This document shows, piece by piece, positions 33,096-44,188 of a stretch of 64,000 nt of DNA. Each line of letters begins with the position of its first letter. The stretch's first letter is position 1. Location of the stretch: positions 53,484,517 through 53,548,516 of the forward strand of contig NC_079490.1 in the NCBI RefSeq assembly GCF_020520425.1, given 5' to 3'. This DNA is from Spinacia oleracea (lineage: Eukaryota > Streptophyta > Magnoliopsida > Caryophyllales > Amaranthaceae). The translations under genes and the position numbers were made by a program. A model generated the notes under the pieces. It made no database searches and was not told the DNA's origin. It worked only from the letters and a program-made list of their open reading frames with translations.

Positions 33096-33176
33096 TTTTT
33101 TGTTTTTTTATAAAAAGAAAATGAAAAATGAACTAGACTAGAGAACTAGAAAGAAAAATCAAACAATGATGCCATT

Positions 33177-33192
33177 CCCGACAACGGCGCCA
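33177..33192 (-). other. primer binding site, tRNA-Asp type (unit 2)
   Basis: Duplicate of 26774-26789; lies three bases from the LTR end at 33196. Confidence 0.7.
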
Positions 33193-33195
33193 TTT

Positions 33196-35376
33196 TGATC
33201 AGGCGATTTTCGTGTCGTTATACGAATACCACCTAATCAAACAAAATTTATAAACTCCTAACTAACCGGCTATATTGACTATAGCGGCAAGCATAGGGAT
33301 CGTCCCAAGAGAATGAATATGTTTGGCTTTTCAATCTAATGCGTTCAAAAGCTAGTTCGGATGAAAAATGAGATTTTGAATTAATCTAATGAAAGCAAGA
33401 AAATCACGAAATACAAACAAACAAAGAAATTCTAGAGATTTCGGGAATCGGCAATGGAAATTGAATTAGGGGAAGAACAAGGTCAAAACAATCATGATTA
33501 TGCAAAGACTTGATGCATAGGGGAATAAAAACTATTGACGTGCTCGCCACCTCTCGGATAGAGCACGCGAAGCGTCTAATCGATGGAAAAGCTTTCACAT
33601 AGTCCTAAACTAGACCACTTTCATATAGGACCTACTATTCACTTGCATAAAAGAGGTTCACAATGTCTTGCCAAACCTAAACTATGCATTCCAATCAATT
33701 CTAATAAACTAGCATTTGCAACTACTACTTAATTAGTCATGTAAATCCTATCATCAACTCACATTTAATCACAACATCAATCATGAATTTCCCTACAATT
33801 TCCCCAAATTCATTCCCAAGGCTTCAACCCTAACATCTAGACTAAGACTACTCAATTAGCATGATTAACATCAAAATTAAACTAATTAATCCTAATCATG
33901 AAACTAATTGAATTAAAGAAACTAATTGAATCAACAAAATTATGAAAATTCAAATATCAAAATTGGGGGAAAATTCAAGAAAATTCAAAATATGAAACTA
34001 ATTCTAGAATTCAACAATGAAATCAAAGCATAAACGAAATTAATGAAGAAATTAAAGAATGAAAGAACAAATCAAAAAGAAAAGTAGAATTATACCTTGA
34101 ATTGTTGAAATTGCATCAAACTTGAAGAACAAAATTGAAGAACAAAACTCAAATGAAAGAGAAAAGAAATCTGAAATTTAGAGTTTGAATCAACTAAGAA
34201 TTAAGAATTTGAAGCTAAGAATCCTAATCATGACCACTAATCTAAGCCCTAATCTAATTCTCTCTCTAGAATTCTAAGCTAATCCTAAAATATGAAAACT
34301 AAAAATGAAATTACATACGAACAAAGTGCTGTTATTTCGTATTTAAAGCTCTCCGCGCAGCTGTGTGGTCGCACAAGAGAAGCCGTGCGCTCGCACAAAA
34401 TACCACTGAGCCAGTGCATAGTTCTTCTAGTTTGTGTGCTCACACATGCACAACTGTATGCTTGCACAGAACTGTGCGCCCACACACATAACTTGTGTGC
34501 TCGCACAGCTACAGCCCTTGCTGTTTTTGCGTGTTGCTTTGGCTGCTATTCTTCTTGCTTGTTGCTTCTACTCTTCTTGCTATAAGGCTGCTGTAACACT
34601 TGTTTATTGCTGCTGTTGTGTAGCTACAAGGTTGCTATCAAGGTACTCAAGTGATCAGCAACGAAGCTCAAACAACAGCAGCCAAGTAGATGCTCGTGTA
34701 GCTGTTGTACTTGTTCGATTGCTGCTGTTGTTGTGGCTTCTTGCGTGAGTTGCTGTGGCTGATCTGCTGCGCTATTCTTGCTGCAAGGATGTTGGTTGTG
34801 TAGCTGCTACAAGGTACTGCAAGAAGCTCGTTGGTGAGCACAAGAACTGCTGTAAAGCCACGAACAAGAGCTGAAAGTGTGCGTAAGTACAGCAGCTATG
34901 GCTGCTGTTTGCTCGTGTACAAGGGCTGTTTGTGTGTTCGTGTTGTAGCTGCTCAAGTGCTCGTGTGTAGCTGCTAGGCTGTAGCTGCTTGTGCATACCT
35001 TCTGGCCACTCAAATGCCCATAGCTCGCTTCTTTGCTGCACAAATAAATCGTAGAGCACATTATTAAAATCGAAAATCAAAATATTAATTCGTTTAACAT
35101 TTTTACAAATCGTAAAACATGTAAATCGTCGACAAGCATAATGACACATTATTAACACGTTAATACTGACAACGACTCTTACGCAAAGAGAATGCGCACA
35201 AAAGGCATGTTTAGAGCAAAAACGACTAAAATATACGCAAGACGAGAAAATGTAACGATAAATGCAAAAATGCAATAAACGAACTAAAAACGATAAAACT
35301 AAGCAAAAATAATAATAAAATGCTAATATAATGAACTAAAATCCTAAGCAAAGAGCGACATAAATGTCGCTCATCA
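33196..35376 (-). repeat. 2.2-kb LTR of the tRNA-Asp-primed element
   Basis: On the minus strand it starts TGATGAGCGACATTTATGTCG and ends GATTAGGT...CGCCTGATCA, so it has TG...CA ends with an inverted repeat GAGCGACATAAATGTCGCTC at its start. About 34330-35030 is low-complexity, with GTGTGCTCGCACA and GCTGCTGTTGTTG-type repeats; open frames there are artefacts. The right breakpoint of the segmental duplication is at 33618, inside this LTR. Confidence 0.65.
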
Positions 35377-38300
35377 GCCTAATTAATAAAACTTTTATCA
35401 CTTTTGCATTTAATTACATAAGTTGAATGTTATGGATCCATGTTTTGGTCACTTATAGCCGGATTGGGTTGAGTTCGTTTTGCTAATTATATATATGTCC
35501 AAAATGAATTTAGACTAAAGTGGCCGCACCTTTTAAGGGTTACATATGTATCCAGGTTGGAATCAGACCTTACGTAGTTCTGGTTTTTTTTTTCTAAGTT
35601 ATTTTTTATTTTAAATTCACCTTGATTTTAAATTCAACTTGTCCGCACTATAATTTTCTAGTGCTCACATGTCAAGTGCTAGCAATTTCTAGCCCTAGAA
35701 GGTTCGTACGAGCGGTTCTCACAGAACTCTATTTATTTTCGCGTTTCGTTTTCTAGTTAATTTGCAAATGTGATTAACTTCTTACCGCCGAGTGATCGGT
35801 GCTCGGTTTTCAGGTATTCTCGAGTGGGGATTTATTTTTATTTTTTTCATGCGATTGATGAAAGATATATGTTTATTATCTCACCTAAACGAGGGAATTT
35901 CTGGGATTGTAACGTGGTTAAGCATAGGGTGGAAAAACGGTTAAGGCTCAAAAATTCCCATTATACCTTTAGTAGTTTGACAAATGGACTTGGTGTTTGA
36001 TCTTGTTTGATCCTTGGAGAACTTTATCGTTTTCCATTCTTTATATTTAGTTTAAGGACTTTTGACTTGACCGGTTACTTCACAACATTCATGAATTGTC
36101 TCTCTTTTTGGGAATGGTTCTTGGAGTATAGTCCTTTTTACTCGATTAGTTTATTTTTCCAGTTACGCATCTTCTGGTCCGTATTGTTGACATACTACAT
36201 TCCTATCCCCAGGTTCGGATTAGTGCGGGTTGAGTAAAAATGATCTTTTAAACGAGGTTTAGCATGGCTAACAATAAATTAGATTAATTGTTTCATTTTC
36301 AAGGGAACGGATATTTTTAAAGGTTGCAAGTTACCTCCTGTGTCGGTGGATTATATCTTTCTGAAATGTTTAAGGTAGACTGAGTGAGCCCCCCGGTTGT
36401 TGGTCCTGAGAGGGATCTTTTCTTTTTGAAGTTAGTGGGCTATGATGGGCCCAAGTGAGTGATTAATTGCGAACTCTTTTATGTATAGTGCATAATAATT
36501 TTTTCCATTTGTTTCCTGTATAGCTAGAATAATTTTCCTTTTGTTTGTTCATTGCTTTTGAAACTGTTGTGGTAAGACAATCAAGGATTTACTTTAAAGC
36601 GGAATTTCATTGAACTTCTCTAAATGTACATGATAAGAAGGCATGAACGTAATTTAGCCTCTCATTTTATTTTAGGAAAGGAATAGAAAGGAGAATGACA
36701 TAGAATTAGTTTGTAGTGCTAGATTCTAGGTCTGATCTTCTTTGAACTCTGAGTCTGCATCTTCAAGCTTTGGATAATCTTTTGGTTTTAAGTGTTAGTC
36801 GGCAGTCTAGTTTGTACCTTCGCGTTTCCAGTCCAGGAGAGATTTGCTTATTTGTCATCTGCTATTTTAAACATCCTAGTAGTGGAATTTTTAGGTAAGA
36901 GAGAGGGTCATAATTTTACCGATTTCGAACATTCTGGTGTGGAACCTTCAATCCGACAGAGGGTTGTTGTTACATAGTTGTCCCAAATGTTTCTTTGTAC
37001 CAAAGGAATGTTTTGAGAAGTCAATTAAGTTTAGTCTTAATTGGAGTGTAATGCTCTTAAATTCATATCTTACATGGGGAGGGGTCAAGACCCTGTCCTC
37101 AATTAGATCTTGTATCGTGTTCCTTAGGTTTCAACAATTTTTGGGTGGAATGCCCTTTTCCCTATTTGGACCAGAAGTTTGAGAGAGAAGATTTGATACA
37201 TACTTTTTGAACGCGATATTAGATTTTATGTTGTCAAGTGACAGTTCTTTGATTTATTCTCGAATTAGTTAGGACCCTTAGAGAAGAATTAATTTGTCCA
37301 GAAGACATTTGATTTATCCAAAACTAATTGTGTTTCGAAAACTGGAAAGGAAGTAAGACTTTTTTTATTTTTATTTTTATTAATGTTGGATATGATCACC
37401 TAGTTTTTTTTTTATTAATGTTGACAGATTAAGAGATGTTAATGAGTCAAAACTGATCTATTAGTCAAATTGAGTGGCTAGACTTGATTAACACTACCAG
37501 AAAGTTCTGATGACAAGGAATGCTTGATCAACCTTAGTGGCAAACTAAATACTTAGAAGTTTGGGTTGTCAGTTTAAAGATAGCTTTTTTTGTTCTTGTC
37601 TAAGTATGAGACCTAAGAAATAGGTTGCTCTAAAATCTGGACGATTAGAAATTGGATTATCGTGATCGTCTCAAGATTCAATTAAAATAACAACTTGGTT
37701 AATTATGTGTCTATTAGTCAAGTGAGAGTTATAGGGCTCTCATGGCCTAGCGTTGACTTTTGTATACTTTTAAGATTTAGGTGATGAAAACAGAATGTGA
37801 TAATCGCTAATAAATTAAGACTGTTAATTTAATAATTTCAAGGTATGAAATGACTCAATAATCCTTTTAGATAGTAAACGATATCTATAACAATGTACCA
37901 ACTATTTTGAATATGTTATCACTCTATTTTGGACGACTAGGACTAAATGGTTGGACATGGGTTTGACTTATAACACAAAAACAGATTGTAATAAAACTGC
38001 TGGAGTGTAACAACTATAACTTTCAATCCGCTGGCTGTTTTTAGCCGAAACTGACTCTGGGTGATGGACTAAGGCTAGACCTACGGATTGTTAAGGGCCT
38101 CATAGTTCATAGTAAAACTCCTTTTATGAACATTTTATCATTTTTACTTTGGGCTATACTGGTTTGGCTTAAGTTACGGGATGAGGTTTAAGGAAACTAT
38201 CCTAGGTGTGAGTGGACTTTGGGCGAAGGAATCTAAGTGTGTGAAGACTCTATAGAAGGTAATTCTAGGTGAAATATGACTCAATTGGTAGACTTTTACT

Positions 38301-41300
38301 TGGTTTAGAGTCTTAGGAAACAATTTCGTTAAAGACTCTAGGTGGGTTTAGGCTAGGTTGACTTGGGTTTTAATAGACATGATGGACTCAAGGGATGGCT
38401 TACGTAAGGGTGACATACTCGACTAAGATTTGTGACTCAACTTGACTTGTCCTTTGTCTCGAATATTATTAAGTGACTATAACGAGTAATTTGGTGTAAA
38501 TCTATTTTTTAACTGATTTTCGAAAACAGACTCTTTTCTTTCTTATTTTAGAAACTTTTGCTATTAGTGAACGTTAAAGTTATTTCATTAGCATGAACGG
38601 TATTAGTACTAAAATTAGTGTCATTAGGAATACAATAACGACTAACGAATCGATTTTAGTTATTGAGAATATTTTAAGAAGTTAGTGTACTGAAGGAGTA
38701 ACGGGGCGCAACTGAATTCTCACGCCTAGATGGTAGGCGCAGGAATACTGTTGCGTTGGCCTGTTGGGCGCATGAGGAATCTTGCACATGCAGGTCTTTT
38801 TTTGCTTATTCGTACATTATTATTTTTTTGTCATTCCAATTTCTCCGTAGCTTATATTTTACTGAATTGGGCCCTTTGCTTGAGCGTTTGTGCACTCAAA
38901 CATTCAGCGTTCCAACACGAAAGTATAATTTGTGCGTATTAGCCTTTTCGGGCAATTTGAAAATGCTATTCGTATCAATTTAATGACTCGTTCGATTAAC
39001 ATAATTCCATAAAAATGCCTTTGGCGCAATTTTGAATTTGCTCTCTTTTTGTGTGGACATTTTAACTAAACCAACATATCGTTTAGCACGAATGCGTTTT
39101 TGTCGTTTGAATTAGTGGAACGAACCTATTTTTTTTTACTTCATAAATATATAAATTTAATTTTGATCAAAATAAGGTGTGCGTTAATAACTTTTTTGTG
39201 CGTAGCGCGATGCATAAAAAGGTTTTCGCGCACAGCGTTGGGCGCAAGAGTTATGCTGCGCTGGCCTGATGGTGAGACTGATTTTTCACGCCCATTTGCA
39301 GGCTCACCTTTGTTTACATTCATCATAATGTATGTGCCATGCACGAAAGAGTTCATGTGCTGCAATGTGGGCGCTAGAACTCTATTAAGATGATCAGTCT
39401 GGCATGATAGAACGTTTGCGCGTAGTTTCGATCTTAGGCTGATTATTTTTGTTTTTAATCGATTCGGAGCTAACTATTTGTTTTTCAACGTTTTAAGATT
39501 TTTTTATTAATTTTTATAATATCGCTGATTTTAAACTTTGAGTCTAGTAATTAGTTTCAAACGTAACACATAATTTCTACATGAAACTAACAACGGGCAT
39601 GATTTTACAGAATTTAAATATGCGCATTTAGTTTTATGTAAGTCTCTATGGTCAATAACAGGCCTGGGTATCAGAAAGGTACCAAACCTATCGCCAATTC
39701 CCCGACAAGTTCTTTGTCGAAGTATCCGGGTTCGTGACGAATTTAATCAAGGCTTATCGAGAATGGACCTATGAGATAATAGATTTGATTTGGGTGGATG
39801 TGCTACGATGTGAAGTGTCGAGTGGACAACATCCGTCGCGCGTGCACCCCCTGGGCTAGCAGGTGTCCTTAATCCCATCATCCTAGATGAAACATGACAA
39901 GGAAGCCAGAATTCAGTGCGGTTATGTCTGGTTCAATCGTATACTTTGAAATTTCAAATAGCCCTTACTTAATAAGGAAATAAACGCGGCGCAACGGTAG
40001 ATTTTGACCTTGGGCTTGGTCCCATTACTACTGGCGCGGGTACTTCAGTAAACTCCCTAGTGGAGTTGCCACTGTGAGAGGGGTCGAAAAAGGCGGGTTT
40101 AGGGCCTTTACTTCTTCCCTTGCGGATGTTTGGCAAGCAATATTCAATAAAATCGGACTAACTGTGGGTAATTTACCTCTTTTTACTAGTTTATTGAGTC
40201 GCCTTTCAGTTTTACAAAACTAACAAACCCGGTTATTGTGATAAGTGAGTACAAGCTTGTGAGGCCCAGGCACAACGTATTTGACCACAACGTCCTTAGG
40301 TTCCCTTGTGATTCCTGGAGTGGGAATCGCTCAACATTCATCCAGTGGAGTAGAGCTTGATGGTAGGGGACATTTACTAATACGGGGAGTGCCATGCATT
40401 GGCCCATGAAGCGATCCTTACTAGTTCAATGTAACGAAGACAGGACATTCGTTAGACTACATTACTAATCCGAGTTTCTTTTAATGCACAAGTATTAACT
40501 AACACTCGTCAAAGGGTGATTTTGATTGATTTAAGGTACCTAAAAATAATCAATATTGTCCAAAGAATATCTTATTAGGCGTGATAAATAGTCAGATTAT
40601 GTTTGACAGATTTATAAGGGTGATTAAAGCAATAAATCAAATTATGGCAGGTTACTATATAGTTTTGGCTATATTGCAGTTCTAAAAAAACTAACCACTT
40701 GGATTTATTGGCTTTACTTTTATTCAACGAACTTTCCTCCACTTGACTAGACTCCTGGGAAGAATCCAGACTTAATTAGAGTGTTTATACCGGCAGAGTT
40801 TCTCTTAACAAGAGTTAATACAGCGGAAATGAAATATACGGAGTGTACGGGACGATTATAAGAACGTACAGAGAAGTTAGGCTTAGGCTTGTAGCTTGGA
40901 TATAGTATGAAATAAGTGCCGTTAAAGTTAGGAATTGTTTAGAATTTGAGGGACGTTGAAAAGCATGTTGGCGCAAGAATTCTTTGGCGCATAACACCTG
41001 GGCATGAGAAATGTCTCGCGCTCAGGTGTTCGCACTAGTTTTGTTCCATAGTTTGTTTTTGAGTTGAATTAGGGCAGGTACGCGCGAATATTGTTGCGCA
41101 TAAATATTGACGCGAGTGATTAGCTGCGCTGGGCCCTGTGCGCAAGAGATTTCTTGCGCACAAATATTTTTTATGCGTTTTTATCTATTTTATTTGGATT
41201 TTAATTTGGTTTCATGCCGTACTAAAAGTCTTTGTAAGTTTTAATCCTTATATTCTATTGTTTTTAACTAAAACTCTATTTTAATCCTTTACTATATTTT

Positions 41301-41540
41301 AGGACTTTATGAACTTAATCGGAATGCGACTAGAATTCCTTAATTCTTTTCAATATTTTCTAGGAAATTAATTGGAGTGCAACTAAAATTCTTATATGCT
41401 TTAGAATTTTAATTGGAATGCAACTAAAATTCCTTTGACCAAATCTATCTTGGACGGTTTACTATTTTTAGCAGATACTTAGAGAGGAAGCTACTATAAA
41501 TAGTAGTTAATATAAATAGAAACTTTGGGTTCGGCTAATG
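35377..41540. other. decayed repeat DNA, possibly a Tat/Ogre-type LTR relic
   Basis: No intact gene. Two short blocks resemble motifs I associate with long LTRs of Tat/Ogre-type gypsy elements: about 35525-35595 (AAGGGTTACATATGTATCC ... CTTACGTAGTTCTGG) and about 40040-40090 (AAACTCCCTAGTGGAGTTGCC). Scattered GCGCAAGA/TTGCGC-rich segments at 38700-38790, 39185-39260 and 40965-41170 look like diverged copies of one another. About 35770-36240 has weak gag-like open frames with no clear motif. This assignment is inference from memory of motifs. Confidence 0.3.
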
Positions 41541-41925
41541 AGTCAGTCAGTCTTAGAATGTTTGTCGATCAGGAATGCGCGAAGTGGATGGTTTGTTTCA
41601 TCATCGAAATCATCCCTTCTAGCCGGAGACCAAATGTAAGCGTCTACATAGGGGCGGAGTGTGGCTTTCTCGCGGCGGCAGAGATCCATCTCTCTTTGCC
41701 CGGATAATGCGTCGACTGGAAAGATCCGGGATGGGCTTAATTTTTTGAGTACCCCTTCAAGATCGGGTATGTGTACCCATTCACACCGCTGGTCAGGGAT
41801 GTTCTGCAAAATCTGGGCGTTTCGCCTTCTTAGTTGATGCTGTAGGCTTGGCGGATTCTGCGAACCATAGATCACGTCAATGCCAAATTTGGGGGTTAGA
41901 TTCGTGGTGGAGCACTTGGTATATA

Positions 41926-43323
41926 TGTTATGTTATGATACATATGACAATTCATAAATCATGCGGAAAAACCATAAAGCCAGGAAAGCATATTATTTAC
42001 ACATAATCATTTAGCATAGTTTAGATGCATACTCTTTGTTGCGTGCCTTCCCTAGCTGCGCCCGAACCGAAGAAGAACAAGTCTTTAGGACTCCAAGTGT
42101 CGTCCCTCCGTAGATAGTCCACAGCACGTCCGGATCCGCCTTAAGCTTGACCAACAAGGATCGCCCTTAAGGTACTTAGAATTTTCGGCACTTTATAGGC
42201 AATTGTATGACTGAATTTTTGCTCTCAAAAATCACTTTTGAATACTTTAATAATCTCTGTAAATATGTGACCCTAGGCACCTATTTATAGAGTTATGGAA
42301 AAGGATTTGGAATCCTATTAGGATACTAATTTATTTAATTATAATCCTACTAGGACTCTAATTAAATAAACTAAATCTTTTAGGATTAGATTTAATCTTA
42401 TGACAAATCCCGGTAGCCTTAGGATTCGAGTAACACACTTCGAGTGATACGCTAGCACCGCACGCAGGCCTTGCGACCCACGCACAGCGCCAGCCCACTC
42501 GTCGCAGCCCCGCGCGCGCGCCAAGGCCATTGCTGGGCCTGGCCTTGCGCTGGACCGGGCGTGGCTTGGCAGCGTGTTTTTGGGCGCTTGGGCTTGCTGA
42601 GCGTAGGCCTGGCTTCGTGCTGGGCCTTCGTCTAGCAAGTCTCGTCCGATGCTAATTCGTACGACGCGCTTTCCGATTAAATTTTCCGATTCCGGAATTT
42701 ATTTCCGATACGAACAATATTTAATATTTCCGATTCCGGAATTAATTTCCGTTTCGAACAAATATTTAATATTTCCGTTTCTTGAATTATTTTCCGATTC
42801 CGATAATATTTCCGATTCTGACAATATTTCCGATTCTGACAATATTTCCGTTTCCGGCAATATTTCCGATTCCGGCAATATTTCCATTTCCGATAATATT
42901 TCCCGATACGTACCATGTTTCCGTTTCCGGCAACATCTACGACTTGGATAATATTTACATTTCCGATACGATCCATATTTTCGTTTCCGGTAATATCATC
43001 GTTTCCGGAGTATTCATTTCTTGCCTGTGACGATCTCAGCTCCCACTGAAACCAAGATCCGTCGATTCCGAATATCCATAGATAGAGTATTTAATGCCAT
43101 TAAATACTTGATCCGTTTACGTACTATTTGTGTGACCCTACGGGTTCAGTCAAGAGTAAGCTGTGGATTAATATCATTAATTCCACTTGAACTGAAGCGG
43201 CCTCTAGTCAGGCATTCAGCTCACTTGATCTCACTGAATTATTAACTTGTTAATTAATACTGAACCGCATTTATTAGACTTAACATTGAATGCATACTTG
43301 GACCAAGGGCATTATTTCCTTCA
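41926..43323 (-). repeat. 3' LTR of the complete copia element
   Basis: 1398 bp, with TG...CA ends. It contains GC-rich sequence (42440-42660) and an array of short TTCCGATTCCGGAATAT-type units (42665-43015). It has one more 18-bp TTCCGATTCTGACAATAT unit than the 5' LTR and one extra T near 42681, which together account for the 19-bp length difference. In its first bases TGTTAT replaces the TGTTAG seen in the other LTR. Confidence 0.95.
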
Positions 43324-43334
43324 GTCTCCCACTT
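43324..43334 (-). other. polypurine tract of the complete copia element
   Basis: AAGTGGGAGAC on the minus strand, immediately before the 3' LTR start TGAAGG. It is part of a longer inverted repeat, ACTTGTCC..GGACAAGT, just upstream. Confidence 0.8.
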
Positions 43335-44188
43335 GTCCTTAGGGACAAGTGTGCATTTCCTAATTCCTTTGTCGCTCGATGCTTGCTCTTGAACATAAGG
43401 TAAGAGTTGTCATCCTTATTATGTCCAGAGGTGTTCCTCGGTTTCAGAGTTCAACTGATCAAATAAACAGATAATCATAGCCTATGATTCATCCGAGCAC
43501 GACCATGCATTTCACAGTTTCTAGCTCTCCGAGTGGCCTTGTACAACTTTTAAGCATCTCATCCCGATTTATGGGAGGACAATCCCAATCTTGCGATCTT
43601 GAGATTAGACTTCGTTTGATAGGTGATTACCTGAGCGTTGCCTTTATAGCCTCCTTTTACGGTGTGACGGTTGGTCAACGTCAAAGCAACCAGTTCTCAA
43701 ACAAGTAATCTCAAATCACTCAGGTATTGAGGATTTAGTGTCTAATAATTTTAATAAAATTTACTTATGACAGATTTTCATCTCTTACAGTAAAGTTTCA
43801 TAGGTCTTGTCCGATACTAGTCTTCCCAAAGTAAGTATCTATGCAAATGATTATGACATTGCCATGTCCACATAGTTCAAGAAACAGAACTACTAGTTAT
43901 CTTGCATTCTAGTCGTCTAACGTTTTCTATGCGTCCGATTTTATAGAAAACTCCGACTAGGGACCATTTTCAACCTTTGACATTCAAGTTCACTTGATAG
44001 ACATTTCTTAGTCACAGGACTGGTCCTGACAGTCTATCTTGAATATATCGTCAAATTGAAGGGACTCATCATTTAATAAACCACAAATTAAATGGAAAAA
44101 TGAATTCTTTTCATTTATTGTGAATGATTAACCAATAATGTTTTACAAAGATTTAAACTCTAAAACTTTAAAACATTAAACAGGGACA
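43335..44188 (-). other. 3' noncoding region of the copia element
   Basis: Lies between the Gag-Pol stop and the polypurine tract. It is conserved with 1100-1860 (copy A) and with 56216-56850 (older relative), so it is a family-wide 3' region. No conserved ORF was seen. Confidence 0.7.

Larger units (their letters stand above)
27215..33617. repeat. tandem segmental duplication, unit 2 (6403 bp)
   Basis: A head-to-tail second copy of 20860-27214. The internal junction joins LTR sequence (...AACTAGACCA) to transposase sequence (GATACAACACGC...) through CTTTC (27215-27219). The same CTTTC occurs at both outer breakpoints, 20860-20864 and 33618-33622. Beyond 33622 the LTR continues uninterrupted, so the right-hand LTR is the original one. 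Confidence 0.95.
32323..35376 (-). mobile_element. LTR retroelement with tRNA-Asp PBS, 5' LTR plus partial internal region
   Basis: Read on the minus strand: a complete 5' LTR (35376-33196), AAA, a tRNA-Asp PBS (33192-33177), then an internal region with only short ORFs. No polypurine tract or 3' LTR was found, so the 3' part is deleted or truncated; the left limit given is the end of the ORFs. The PBS type and long LTR resemble Athila-like Ty3/gypsy or a large non-autonomous derivative. Confidence 0.65.

Noticed and set aside
34285..35275. Frames rich in Ser/Thr/Ala/Cys in the tRNA-Asp-primed LTR
   Set aside because: Translations of GCTGCTGTTGTTG and GTGTGCTCGCACA low-complexity sequence within an LTR.
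41543..41875. 110-residue minus-strand frame
   Set aside because: It overlaps the Transposase_28-like coding trace on the plus strand, which has recognisable motifs; the minus frame has none.
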